From: Leptodontidium sp. MPI-SDFR-AT-0119
Taxonomy: Eukaryota > Ascomycota > Leotiomycetes > Helotiales > Leptodontidiaceae
DNA length: 64,000 nt
Assembly (NCBI GenBank): GCA_020726505.1
Contig: JAHLEZ010000014.1
Location: 744,001 to 808,000, forward strand
Direction of reading: 5' to 3'
The notes beneath the pieces are model-generated. The model made no database searches. It saw nothing but the letters and a program-made list of their open reading frames with translations, and was not told the DNA's origin. Numbering within the stretch: the stretch's first letter is position 1; each line of letters opens with the position of its first letter. Made by a program: the position numbers and the translations under genes. This document shows positions 1-11,300 of the stretch, piece by piece.

Positions 1-1948
1 CGTGAGATACGATCAAACTGGTGATCTCTGTGTGGGCCTTAAGGTATTCTTGCAACCACTTGACGTTGGCAACGTCCAAGTGATTAGTAGGTTCGTCGAG
101 GAGGAGAACATCGGCTCTCATCAACATGGCTCTGGCCAACGCCAACTTCATCTTCCACCCACCGGACAAGGATCCAACCTTTTCAGATTGGCGACCCTCC
201 GGCCCAGGTGTGAAGCCGACCTCGGTCAAGACATCAGAGATTCGTTCCATGCCTTGATCTGCGATAGCGGGGTCCTTGGCAACGAATTGGAGAATGCTAA
301 TATCGGCATCTTCACCTTGGTTGTGCTCAACAAAGCAGGTTCGGAGGACATCCTGGGGAGGGAAACCTTCGAGCTTGCCGGTGGCAATACTGCGCATGAG
401 AGTCGACTTTCCAGCTCCGTTACGGCCACAAAGACCATATCTGTGTCCCTTCAGGAGACGAAGATTGGTGTGGGAAAGAAGAAGCATGCCTCCGTACGCC
501 AAGGAGAAATCGGCATTGACAATCTCAATCTCTCCATCATCCTCCTTGACTGGCTTTCCGAACTTTCTCTCGTCCTCATCAATGTAGTATTGCTGAACAG
601 CACTTCCGACTTTCTCGGCGGCGCCATCTTCCTTCATGATGTTGGCAAGGTATGGGGTAACTCGTGCTGCGATACGGTTGACTTCACGATGGTTGACATC
701 CTCGGCGACCATGGTCCCGACATATGGTCTAGCAACCTTGAATGCATCAAGATCACCGCCCAATCCACCGGCCTTCTTGATCTCGGCTTCAAGAATCTTC
801 GCGACATCTTCGGAGGTGGTACGCTCGATAACACCGCTGTTGGCGCTACCATCATCATCACCCATGGCCTTGTGGATAACAGCCAATGCTCTTGTAGCCA
901 AATCTCTGACCTCGGGCAACGATGCTCTGTCCTTGACGGACTTTACACCAGGGCTCAGCTTTGGCAAAAAGGTTCTGGCCTCAACTGGATCGTGGACAAG
1001 CTTGGTCAAGTTCTCCACGACGACAACAGTTTGTCTGAGAACTTCTTGGGCAGTGGATGGGGTGTTCAGGGATCTTTCCAAGAGAGGTGTGAGGAGAGCG
1101 AGAACGGGAGCCGTCACAATGGCGACGAAGGTGGTTTGAGAGAGCGCATGGATAGCCTTTTGGAGGGTCTCGGTCGAAGGGTTCTGCATGGTGGCAATCA
1201 GAAGCGGAATTCGTGGAGCAACGTCGTCGTTGGAAAGGAGGGTGGTGAGAGAGTTCATGGTCGCAACGGACTGTTTCTCGACTTCTGCCTTCAAGTCGTG
1301 CATGCCAGCTTCCACAATCGGGATCAGTCCGCCCAATTTTGTACCCATAGACTCTCGCAGGATATCCTTATCGTTAGCCTCCTCCTTACTGCTGCCGACT
1401 TCCAACTTGGCTTTATCAGCCATCTTCTGAAGCAACTTGTATGCTCCGACAGTTCCTTGCCACTTCCCGGTTGCCTTTGCGAGGTAGGTGGAAAGGGCTG
1501 GGAGAAGACCAACAACCAGAGCCTCTGAGCTGAGATTCTTGAACAACTCATCCAGTCCGTACTGGGCGGACTCGCGGACAACTGAACTCTTATCGGCCAA
1601 AGCGTCGAGTGCGCAGGCAACCATGCCTCCATCTTGAACCATGAGAATGACCTCACTGATTCTTTGCTGGGGTGGCAGTCGCTCAAACAGTGCTCCCAAG
1701 AGGTTCTGGGCACACTCTCTCCTTGCTACACTCTTCTTATCGGCGGCAGCCTTCTTGATAGCAGCTAGGACACCATATTGAGACAAGCCTCGGAATCCAA
1801 CGGAGTTCAGGAACAGGTCGCATAGAGCGTACGCAGCAGAAACTGAAGCATCGGAGGTGGCAGCAGTGAAGATAGAGTCCATAAGCCCGGCGACCTCTTC
1901 TTGTGTTGGCGCTGGGCCAGCGGCCTTGGAAATCATCGTAGGAGGCAT
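1..1948 (-). CDS. TEF3: Translation elongation factor 3 (eEF3), partial
   Basis: Fungal ABC-F ATPase that acts on cytosolic ribosomes, promoting E-site tRNA release at each elongation cycle. The frame opens at an ATG (1946-1948) and stays open to the window edge: 649 codons of a protein usually about 1,050 long, so the rest of ABC1, ABC2 and the C-terminus lie outside. Residues about 1-320 are a helical HEAT-repeat region, followed by a helical-bundle linker and the first ABC domain. Its Walker A (GRNGAGKST) is at about residues 508-516, with an LSGGWK signature and LLLDEPTNHLD Walker B near 165-90 bp. No intron is needed in this part. Codon use is strongly C-biased, as expected for a highly expressed housekeeping gene. 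The identification is firm; only the 3' end is missing. Confidence 0.97.
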   Translation of the reverse strand, partial: MPPTMISKAAGPAPTQEEVAGLMDSIFTAATSDASVSAAYALCDLFLNSVGFRGLSQYGVLAAIKKAAADKKSVARRECAQNLLGALFERLPPQQRISEVILMVQDGGMVACALDALADKSSVVRESAQYGLDELFKNLSSEALVVGLLPALSTYLAKATGKWQGTVGAYKLLQKMADKAKLEVGSSKEEANDKDILRESMGTKLGGLIPIVEAGMHDLKAEVEKQSVATMNSLTTLLSNDDVAPRIPLLIATMQNPSTETLQKAIHALSQTTFVAIVTAPVLALLTPLLERSLNTPSTAQEVLRQTVVVVENLTKLVHDPVEARTFLPKLSPGVKSVKDRASLPEVRDLATRALAVIHKAMGDDDGSANSGVIERTTSEDVAKILEAEIKKAGGLGGDLDAFKVARPYVGTMVAEDVNHREVNRIAARVTPYLANIMKEDGAAEKVGSAVQQYYIDEDERKFGKPVKEDDGEIEIVNADFSLAYGGMLLLSHTNLRLLKGHRYGLCGRNGAGKSTLMRSIATGKLEGFPPQDVLRTCFVEHNQGEDADISILQFVAKDPAIADQGMERISDVLTEVGFTPGPEGRQSEKVGSLSGGWKMKLALARAMLMRADVLLLDEPTNHLDVANVKWLQEYLKAHTEITSLIVSH

Positions 1949-2885
1949 TGTGGGGGGAGGCGATACGTGGTGGGGCATTCTCGAGCGTGCAACGCCCTTT
2001 TAAATAGTAGCGACTGGATCGCAGAACTCAGACAGAGTGGTATTCTGGTTCTGATATGCTGAAGATGTCGAAAAGTTGGTGGTTGAAAATTTGCGCGAAT
2101 ATTTCGAAACGGTGTTCTTTGTTGGAGGGGAACGTGGCCGCGGGGCTGGTCGCGATTCGAGAGATGGCACAACTGCTGGTAGATGGGAGATTTTGGAGTG
2201 GAGATTTATCTGGCCAGGCAGATGGTTGTAGGACAGGAAATATGAGGATCTTGGGAGTCTCAGCCGCGCGTGGCAGAAGACGAGACGGGGTGGTGAGAAG
2301 GGAGAAGTAGAAGTTGGATGCAGAGGAATTTCATAAGCGGGCGCAGTCGAGGATTTTTTATTTTAATTATCGGCTCAGGCTAGCCTTATCCTGGATCACG
2401 TGAAACACCCCGCTAAGCAGGTAATCCGATGGGCCAATCAGGGCTTCGGTAAACAACGCCGCTGGGCAGCATTCAATGCCCAACGGCGGTACCTCCCTAA
2501 GTACCTGGGCAGAGTGTTCGGCTCAATGAAGATTGGAGTGAACAAGTAAGTAAGCAAAATGCACAAACATACTACCTACCATGAATTTGGATATTTTCAA
2601 TCCTCATCATTCAGGTTCATTCAGCTGTCCAGTATGGTGTCCCTTCGTCATGTCCATATTATGAATCCCTGCACAATGACAATGCAGATCCTACCGAACA
2701 CTCTAGTCCTATCCAAGCTTAGTTCCCGCCGTCGTCATAATTTTCTTCCTTTGGCATGACAAGACAAAGGAACAACGATGCCGAATTCCGTTTCCCATAC
2801 AAATATCGTCCCGTCTCCAGGGTAGGTAGGTAATGTTCATGTTTATATCTTCACCTTTCTTTTCCTGTATGCCACCCCGCCCATC
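1949..2885. other. Divergent intergenic region, eEF3 / DUF1275
   Basis: This 937-bp stretch holds the 5' flanks of two divergent genes. A TTTAAA-like AT block (on the minus strand) lies about 50 bp upstream of the eEF3 start. The short ORFs here have no recognisable content. No repeat or RNA gene is seen. Confidence 0.6.
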
Positions 2886-3779
2886 ATGGATTCTGCAACA
2901 AACCCAGGAGCAAGTGATGGTCTGCCAACATTTGAGCCCTCATCGCCTTCCAATGGCTCGACGACCAAGCCAACGAGGAGCAATTGGCGGTCTGCTCTAC
3001 AATACTTCAACAGCGAAATTGCAATTGAACATGCAGATATACCCATCATAGCATGTTGTCTAGTGTCAGGTCTCTGCGATAGCAGCGCATACAATGCATG
3101 GTCGTGTTTTGTATCCATGCAAACAGGTATGATATCTATCCTCAACACCTTCTAGCTAATACTAACCTCACCAGGTAATACAATCTTCCTAGCACTCGGT
3201 GCATCCGATCAACCAAATACAAAACCATTTGGCTGGCTCAAATCCCTCGTATCCATCACCTCTTTCCTCCTAGGCTGCTTCATCTTTGCATCCACGCGAC
3301 TCATCAATCCCAAAGCACGCGGAACTCTGGCAACTTCCTTCGTGTTTCAAAGCATGTTCATCATAATCGCGGCTATACTAGTACAAGCAGGTGTTGTTCC
3401 TGAGCCGCAAGGAATTGTGACGGAGAGTGGATCGAAGATAAATCTGCTCGAGCTGCTACCCTTGGGCCTTCTCGCTTTCCAATCTGGCGGCCAGATCGTC
3501 ACATCAAGGATACTGGGATTCAATGAAATACCTACAACGGTATTGACAAGTGTTTATTGTGACATTGCGAGCGATCCGAAAATACTGGCTAGGGATAATA
3601 TCAAGAGGAATCGAAGAGTCGCTGCGGTTATATTCATTCTGATTGGAGGGATCGCTGGAGGTTGGATCAGCAGGAGCTCTGCTGGAATGTCTACGAGTCT
3701 ATGGATTGCCGCCGGCATCAAGCTTGTTATTGCGCTATCTTGGTCATTCTGGAGACCAAAGAATTCAATCCAATTATGA
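2886..3779 (+). CDS. DUF1275 (YoaK-like) integral membrane protein
   Basis: Two exons, 2886-3126 and 3175-3779; the 48-bp intron has a GTATGA donor, CTAATACTAAC branch region and CCAG acceptor, and the joined frame encodes 281 aa. The N-terminal 45 residues are hydrophilic and Ser/Pro/Thr-rich. Then come about six hydrophobic segments, with a GNTIFLALG stretch after the splice and a GLLAFQSGGQ plus TTVLTSVYCD region typical of DUF1275. The last segment ends in a short basic tail. DUF1275 proteins are predicted transporters or permeases of unknown substrate, found in bacteria and fungi. The family call is good; a specific function cannot be given. It is divergent from eEF3. Confidence 0.85.
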
Positions 3780-4124
3780 GGGTTGCTGTTCCATGGGCCA
3801 TGAGGGACGAGATACCCGGATTTCACGAATGAACCCCGAGGGATCCACCAAATTCATTCTTTCTTGGAGGTTAATATCTAGGCATAACACCTATCCGCTT
3901 CAAAAATTTCGTCTGGACACGGGTTTAATAAAGTTTTGATATATTGGATGAAGGGTGGAAGTTGCAAGCACAAGTTACATATTGAGATTATTGATATTGG
4001 CTGCATGTTTCTTCATTGTCAATATGTTGGGACAGATTTAAGTCAAAATTGACCTCCTCCTACAACGCCATGGGCCGCCAATAGCTTCTGGGTCCTTTCA
4101 GATCTACGCATAGCTGCGACCCAA
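3780..4124. other. Convergent intergenic region
   Basis: 345 bp between the 3' ends of the DUF1275 gene and the minus-strand Cys-motif gene. AT-rich 3' flanks; nothing else seen. Confidence 0.5.
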
Positions 4125-4844
4125 CTACGCTTGCTGACCAGAGAATCGATGTGAGATAGCAATTATTACTGGAGCTGGGGGTCTGAGAACTGACTGGCTT
4201 TCAAATCCATCCACTTCCACTTGTCTGGGGAGTGACTCGTTGAAATTAGCCACCTCGAACTCATCCAGATGAATTGGTCTATGTCTAGCCAGGTGTGCCA
4301 CTGCCGGAACTGTCACGTTCTCTAGGCCAACCTCGTAGCCGAACTCACATCTCTCGACTACTTCGTCTATCCTTGAAGGCCAGATAGTTGAAGTTGATGA
4401 TGCTGAGCCACGTCTGGACCTTGGTGATTGGGGTTGTTGCCCCTCGAGAGGTTCGTCACCAACGGCCCACCAATTGGCATTCGCCATACTCACACGAGCC
4501 ACATCTACGTCTAGATCATCTCCAGTCACAAAGCTGCCCGCAGCGTGGAGCTGCTGGACCCCATACCCATCCATATGGAAATCGATGCTACCATCAGCCT
4601 TTACGACTGGCGTCATAGGGCCATAGTACCCATTCACGGTCCTAAATTTATGATTCAGCTCCCTCCTCTGACCATCCCAAAACTCGCGACATGTCAAGCA
4701 GAAGCCGTCAATGTTGAATTCGCTTAGCTCGTCGTTGCATGCTTCTTGGAAGATGTCGAGGATGCCGGGGGATTTGGAGCAAAGCTGGTGGTCGACTCGA
4801 GTGTGGAGACAGACCTTGTAGGTTAACGAGGTTGTTCTGCACAT
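4125..4844 (-). CDS. Hypothetical protein with N-terminal MC-x6-Y-x2-C-x-H motif
   Basis: I do not recognise a named family. The frame is open from an ATG at 4988 (287 aa), but the internal ATG at 4844 (239 aa) is the preferred start, because it begins with the same MC-x6-Y-x2-C-x-H pattern as the three RING-type genes at 7.7-23.3 kb. Further Cys residues follow (HQLC, EAC, FCLTC), giving a Cys/His-rich N-terminal third that could bind zinc. After this comes a WDGQRRELNHK segment and an acidic, Ser/Arg-containing C-terminal half with no domain signature. No signal peptide or membrane segment. No RING is present. The upstream 48 codons to 4988 could be 5' leader. Real gene likely; function unknown. 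Confidence 0.6.
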   Translation of the reverse strand: MCRTTSLTYKVCLHTRVDHQLCSKSPGILDIFQEACNDELSEFNIDGFCLTCREFWDGQRRELNHKFRTVNGYYGPMTPVVKADGSIDFHMDGYGVQQLHAAGSFVTGDDLDVDVARVSMANANWWAVGDEPLEGQQPQSPRSRRGSASSTSTIWPSRIDEVVERCEFGYEVGLENVTVPAVAHLARHRPIHLDEFEVANFNESLPRQVEVDGFESQSVLRPPAPVIIAISHRFSGQQA

Positions 4845-5419
4845 TCTCACTTTATTGGTGTTGGGACACACTGGCTGTAAAGTGCGAAAGTTGAGAGAAT
4901 GCGGAGGAATTAAGGGCAGATCTATATCATATACGCTGTGCTGTTCTGCTGTTCTGCGTAAGGTCTGGGTCGATCGAAGACCGTTCATTCATCGCTCTTC
5001 TCAGACGAAACAACGACAATGGATAAAACTCGAGTCATATATGCCATGGCATTGTTTGAACGTCGAAGACAAGAGGATATCGTTGACAAAGGGATTGATT
5101 CTTACCGTGAATGAGTGGTATGTTTCGTCGCGTGTCGGGTTATATACTTGCTTTGTTCTTTGTTTACCTTCCTCCTTTTATCTCGGTGGACCCGTGTCCA
5201 AGTGGCCCATGTCTAGCTGATAATCGTTGGCCGTTGGATGATTTATCCCAATTTTTCTTGAGAATTATCAACCAATAGTTGCAAATATAATTTCTTTGCT
5301 AAATAAAATCACAACAAAAGGAAAACTCTACATCAAATACAATCGGTCACACACATTCCAAAGATCCATCCATCCATGCTCCAGGCCACTCACCCAAACA
5401 CCAAACACATCCAACATAC
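4845..5419. other. Intergenic region
   Basis: About 575 bp upstream of the minus-strand Cys-motif gene and downstream of the SDR gene. It contains the optional 5' extension of the Cys-motif frame (4845-4988). Otherwise AT-rich with no recognisable element. Confidence 0.5.
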
Positions 5420-6581
5420 TCAATTCCCAAAATTCTTCTCCAACAACTCAAAAGTACCCACAACCCCTTCCCCAGCCCCACTCACCTTATACCCCCTCTT
5501 ACTCATATCCGGACCCGGATCATTCAACCCCTCAACCTTCCTCACACTCTCTAATCCCACCTCCAGCACCGTCCCACCCACAAACTCCTCCCCCTGCACA
5601 ACCCCCAACATCACCTCCGCGATCCTCGCAGGACTGATCCAACTATCGACCTTCTCATCAACCCACTTCCTCCGCTCGTACCAGATCGGCGTATTCACTA
5701 ACGCGGGCGCGACGGCCGCGACGCGGATATTACACTGTTGCTCTAGGGGCCCGAGAGAGCGCACGAAGGATGCGAGACCGGCTTTGGAGGCGGCGTAGAG
5801 GGGGGCGGGGAGGAGGGGGAGTTGGGCTGCGATGGAGGCGATGTGGAGGATTGTGAAGCGTGTGGACGGTGGGGAGGAGGAGGAGGATTGTTGGCGTTTG
5901 AATATGTCGAGAGCGAGTTGGGTGCAGCGAATTGGGTGGGTGAGGTTTATCTCGAGGGTCTTGTAGGTGTTTGTTGCGGTTGTGTCGTGGCCGGTTTTGG
6001 GGTGCCAGAAGTTGGACCAGGACTATACAGGGTGATTAGTTTGAGATTTCTGTACAGTACGTCCTGGGGGATAAGAGTTCCGAGACTTAATTGTTCATTT
6101 TCTACGGGGAGATTGGGGATATAGGAGAGAGTGTACGAACCGGTTCGAAGATCCCTGCGCCAGGACACACCAAATCCAATCCTCCAAACTCACTCACCAC
6201 ACGCTCGAAGGCTTTCTCGAGCTGTGCCCAATCCGTGACATCTGTTTTCTGGAAGACAGCTCTTGCTTTACCGCTACCGTTTCCGTTTACGCCGTTACTG
6301 GCGCCGTTGGAAGATCCGGAGCTGGGTGAGATTAGGGCTTCTGCTTCAGGGAGGAGTTGCAGGTCCGCGATTAGGACGTTGCAGTTATTCGCTAGCAGGA
6401 GCTTTGTGAATTCGAGACAGATGCCCGCTAGGAGGTATGGTCAGAATATGAGTTTTTTTTTTTGGTCTGTTTTGCTTTGAGATATACGAGTGGATGTAGA
6501 GAAATGGGGGAGATGGGTTGGGGGCAGCTTACAACCACCTCCTGTGACGAGAGCTGTTTTGCCGGAGACTTGGAGTGCCAT
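5420..6581 (-). CDS. Short-chain dehydrogenase/reductase, 15-PGDH-like
   Basis: Three exons on the minus strand: 6581-6533, 6427-6141 and 6022-5420, joining to 312 aa. Both introns have GT/AG ends and keep frame. The first splice rebuilds the Rossmann glycine motif (TGGGSGIC, about residues 13-20). An acidic strand end (LIAD), a GTDVTDW-type DVTDW, an active-site Ser in HIASIAA, and the YAASKAG catalytic Tyr-x3-Lys follow, then a VAPALVNTP loop. This order is classical SDR, closest in feel to NAD-dependent 15-hydroxyprostaglandin dehydrogenase-like fungal enzymes; the true substrate is unknown. Residues about 50-65 are a Gly/Asn/Ser-rich low-complexity insert. Cytosolic, with no signal peptide. 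The 3' part is very C-rich on the plus strand. Confidence 0.88.
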
Positions 6582-6789
6582 TTTGAGATTTCAGGGTTTT
6601 CTGCTGGGATGTCTGTTTGTCTTTGATGGGAAATTTTGTTTGTTTGTTGTCGATGGAGCGGTACACCTGAGGGCGGATAGATGAGGTAGTACTAAGTGTG
6701 ACTGCCAGCGAAGTTACGCAATGATCTTTGTACGCATAGAGAAGTCCGCCCCTCCCCTTTTCTTTTCAAAAAAAGATCTTGGATCTAGC

Positions 6790-6840
6790 AGTTCAATTTA
6801 GTTCAGTTCAGCTCGGTTCGGTTCGGTTCAATTCAATTCG
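6790..6840. repeat. Degenerate 5-bp tandem repeat (GTTCN type)
   Basis: Successive GTTCA, GTTCG and ATTCA pentamers run for about 50 bp in the upstream flank of the SDR gene. Read directly from the sequence; role unknown. Confidence 0.7.
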
Positions 6841-7582
6841 ATCTGCATCAATAACAGCCACCAGCCAGCCAGCCTCGGATTCTCGGCAAAAAGGGCTACA
6901 AAATTGTACCGCACGCTGGGGAAGAGGCGCCAGGTCTTACATCTTTTATACACGACAGGCCGCCAGGACGAACGGGAGGTAAACTCCATGTAGACATCTT
7001 GGAACCTTACCCCGCTTTGTGGTTGAGTGGTGCGGAGTGCTTAGGAGTGGTTAGTAGTGATTCTGGTGGTTGTTTAGCTTTCAGCTGATCCCGGGCTGCT
7101 CTTGGGGGAGGGGTTGTTTTGGTGCTTCCACGTGATCTGAGGGGTATGGTTGTGAATGCGGGGGGTTGTTAAGCGAGATGCAAAGGTCTTGAATTGCCGT
7201 GCCTAGGTAGGTACAGTACAAGTACCATTCGAACTCGAAATGTATCTGCTAAGTTTGTTTTCAGGTACCGAGGTCTTAACTTACTTGCCTTAAGTACTGG
7301 ACAGTGCTTCGTCGAAATACCAAGTATTGAAGTGTTTTGTACGCTTGTCATATTTCGCTCTTCTCCGCCATTCATTCATATTTCCAAGAATGCACTGTTG
7401 TCCGGTTTGGAGGTGATTCTGATAGACTCAGAGCACCAAATCACATTGCCATATACAGCATTTAAGGTTTAGGCCCATTCTGGCGCCTGTTCCGTCACAG
7501 GAGTAATTGTTCCGAATGTTCTCGTTCTCATTGTTTCCGCTGAGGCTTGCACTTCTTCTCAGAACAGACCGATTTAGAGGTT

Positions 7583-7590
7583 TATATAAA
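7583..7590 (+). promoter_or_regulatory. TATA-like box of RING gene A
   Basis: TATATAAA lies 77 bp before the chosen ATG (7667) of RING gene A. The position is compatible with a core promoter; not experimentally supported. Confidence 0.45.
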
Positions 7591-8038
7591 ATCACGGTTT
7601 CCATGCCAAAGTTTACTTTTAAGAATTCATCTGTCCATCATCCACACAAGCTTTCAAAATTTCAAGATGTGTCTCAAAGTAAAAATCTACTACCAAGCCT
7701 GCAAAACCGACGGAAAATCCGTCATCCTACGCTGCTCAACACCTGAAACGTGCGGTCCTCCGATTTCAAGACGATACTGTATCGCAGATACCCCATTCCC
7801 GGAATTCTGTCCAAACTGTTTTCACACCAGCATGCTGTTCCTTAATTCTGTCCCGGACACTATGAGAGATGAAATCCTCGCATCTAATGAGTACAAAAGA
7901 GGCACCTCCGAGGACGCTTTGCAAACTACTGAATTGATGTGGAAGCAAGCTGAGACCGAACTCTCCCTAAGTGACGAGCTCGATTGCCTTTCGAGCCAGC
8001 TCAGCCCAGAGGAGGGACTTTCCGAATCAACCAGGATC

Positions 8039-8043
8039 ATGCT
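8039..8043. repeat. Target-site duplication, left copy (ATGCT)
   Basis: ATGCT immediately before the 5' LTR, identical to the five bases following the 3' LTR. Five bp is the usual duplication size for Ty1/Copia integrases. Confidence 0.92.
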
Positions 8044-8332
8044 TGTGTGAATAATGATATTCACGTAATCGGCGTATTACGTGAATACGGAGGACGGGCA
8101 AAAACAGGGGTTGCAGGACATGAATAGGAGCACTCGATGCTAGCCAATACGGGACTAGCCCACGATGAGAGTCTCTTATATAGAGCTCTCATTGATACCT
8201 TAGAGTAGCTCCTTAGACTTCACTAAATACATATATACAACTATAGACTTTTGCACCGTGTATTAAAGTCTCAAACGATTGACTAAGTTGTTACTTATTG
8301 CGGGAGCTTTAAGTAATATAGTACAATTAACA
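8044..8332 (+). repeat. 5' LTR of Copia element
   Basis: 289 bp, beginning TGTGT and ending AACA (TG...CA termini). It aligns end to end without gaps with the 3' LTR. By eye there are about two dozen mismatches and all are transitions, many at CpA/TpG sites, as RIP would produce. Confidence 0.93.
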
Positions 8333-11300
8333 TTGATCAGCTTATAGATTAAAGTACTCAAATTGCGCTGTCTAGCTAAAGATAATAAAAGGAGAGAGTT
8401 ATTGAGAATACTACGAGGGTAGTACTTTGAACCTACTACTACGATAGCCTTACGTAGGAATTAGGAGATATTATATTGACTGAATTCGTAAAGGCAAATC
8501 GACCCTAAGTTTGGCTAATAATTCCTATTACTTTACGCGGGCACTAAGATAGTATCGTATTAGTAGGACCTTCGGAATTAAATTAAAACAACAAAAACTG
8601 GCAAAAACAACTTATTAAACTACTCCTTATACCTTTAATCGTATAAAGAGACTGACGTGCGCGACAATTACGTAAAAACACTAACTTTTCGACATTAAAT
8701 TCGACATCCGACATTCGACATCCCGCCCCTACCTCACTATAATACTTCAAAAGACCTCTACCCTTATACACCTATAATACACCAAACCTTAACTACTTAA
8801 ATATGACCCGATTATGTTATAATTCAAATAACTTTAAGGACGTATTACTATTTAGCGAACTACTTAACTGACCTTCGTTAGAATACGACAGACCCCCTAG
8901 TGAACTACTTTTAGAGAACAACAGATTACTTAGCCATAATATATTCTATTAACTATAATTAAGAGAAGGCTCCCAAGCTAAAGACTTCTACGAGCTACTT
9001 AAAAAGAAGAAAGGAAATAAATATTCGCTACTTATACTAACTAAGCGCGACTACTCCGACTTCGACGATCGCATCTAGAGATATTTCGACGGATAATACA
9101 ATGACGAAGACCTGCGAATAGAATTCCAAGACGACTTCATTAAATAGAGCTTATAATTATAGAGTATTATATACAAGGGCAAACTAAATAAGATAGTTAA
9201 AGTATTAAGATCAAGAGGAGTCAACGTAAGCACGATATAACCGCTAGCATAGGCCTTATAAGAATATTAAACTAAAGAAGACCTACTAATATAAGAGAAT
9301 AATGAGATAGTGATTATATAAGAAGACCTTCTTCCTCTTAAGTTAATATACTTTAATCTTCGTCTCAAAAAGATAAAGAAGGCCAATTATATATCGTCTA
9401 ATTAAAGAACTTCTCAAAAGTCACTAGAGAACGATAATAACTAGTATACGTAACTACTAAAGGTTTACTACAGCTCTTTACTAGTACGTAAGGACACAAC
9501 GACTCAAAATCGACTTCGATATTAAGAGACACTAAGTCCGCGACTGTTATATTAAGAGACACGTGAGCCACGACTTCTAAATCTAGCACTAGAATAACAA
9601 AATGTAATACTTCTAAGGGATTAACGCCCCTTGCCTTATACTGATTAGTTAAAGTATTTAAACACACGTACTTACTAAGAAGAACTATTCCCTCGACAAC
9701 AACGGCAGGGTGACGTTAAGCTAATATATAAGGAGTAGCAGGAACTAAGTTAATAAAAGACTTAATAGTACCCTAATATATAATAATAACAGTAAACTAA
9801 CGACTATTATAATAAGTTACTGTTACTATTACTTATATAAGAATACGAAGGGCTTAGACAAAAGCTAGTACAGCTAGAGAAGATATATCGTACAGAAGAA
9901 AAATATACTAGTACTAGGGACATATTTAATATTAAGCTTAACATCTTCTATAATTATTGTATAAGAGCTGATATAGGCAGAGACAACTATATAAAGGCCT
10001 TCTTAACAATACTACGAGGAGACGTATAGACGTATTACTATAACACCTTAATATATCTTAAGGAGACATTTATATATATATTAAAGGCTATTTCTTACTA
10101 CTTTAAAGATACGAGCTTTAAACGTGCGAACCTGACTAAATAGAACCTAGTTAATCTCAAGGCGTATAAGTAAAAGACTCTAAAGAAGAGCCTTATAGAA
10201 TACTTTACACAAATACTAAACGACCTTACGTATATACGTTATAGCCTTATATACGACCTCTAAAGCGACAACTTCATATATAGTAAGCTTATATAAGTAT
10301 ACTAAGACTTACTTAAATACTAAAACACCTGTTCTATACTACTTGCGACGCTTACGAAGCTAATTAATTCACTTAAGAGCTCCGTTTAGATATACAAATA
10401 CGTTTACGGCTTCGCAAGTACGACCGAAACCTTCTTTACGAACTGCGAGTATTATTACTAACTAAAGGATAAGAACTACGGCAAATTAAGTTATAGTAGA
10501 CACAAATAAAGACTTAAGAAAAGATATATTATATATAAGAAGCTAGGCTATTAGTTAATAAAGTATTTATAACAAGAATAAGACGCTGTAAAAGAGGTAT
10601 AGAAACGCTGGAATAGTACTAAATTTAACAGTAAGTTCGGAAAAGGTTTTAATAAGAGATTCTAATAATTTATCGTCGACTATAAAGGAACATAAGAGAA
10701 GTATTATAATCAATTTTTCGCTAATAATACTACCTTTAGCGGCAGCGACATATCTACGTCATATAACTTAAGTAAAGACTTACTAAAAGTACTATTTTAT
10801 AGAGAGATTACACAGGAAGAGGCCGAGATTATGACTATAGAGCTTACAAACTAGGCCTTACTATATATTAGGCTAAGAAAGTAAAAGACACTAAAACTAC
10901 TTACGGAATTAACACAAACACAATATAATTCACGTGATTTCTATAGTATCCTAATTAATATAGGCGCAACTCGTAGATTAATAGTAGGCTATAATTAGTA
11001 CTTAGCTTATAATAAGCTATACTCTACAGAAATTAACGAATCTATAACGATTAGCGTCAAATTCGGCATTGGCGACGTTACTTCCATCGGCTTTATCGAT
11101 ATCGATATACTAGTAAGAAAGCTCCGATTTCACGTCTTTTATATAAGGACTCTATTTCTACTTTCCCTTGCCGACATAAATAGAAACAAACTCTACTTTA
11201 ATAACTTGACAAATATACTTCGTAAGGAAGACGAATAAAGAGAAGTGCTAATTATTTGACGATTTAGACACCTTTAGCTCCTTTAGGACGAATTACTTTA

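Larger units (their letters stand above)
6582..7666. other. Divergent intergenic region, SDR / RING gene A
   Basis: 1.08 kb of flanks. At 6790-6840 there is a run of degenerate 5-bp units (GTTCA/GTTCG/ATTCA, about nine copies). A TATATAAA box precedes RING gene A. No coding signal found. Confidence 0.6.

Noticed and set aside
2..1528. Plus-strand open frame of 508 codons
   Set aside because: Antisense shadow of the eEF3 gene; it has no domain content, while the minus strand encodes the ABC and HEAT landmarks.
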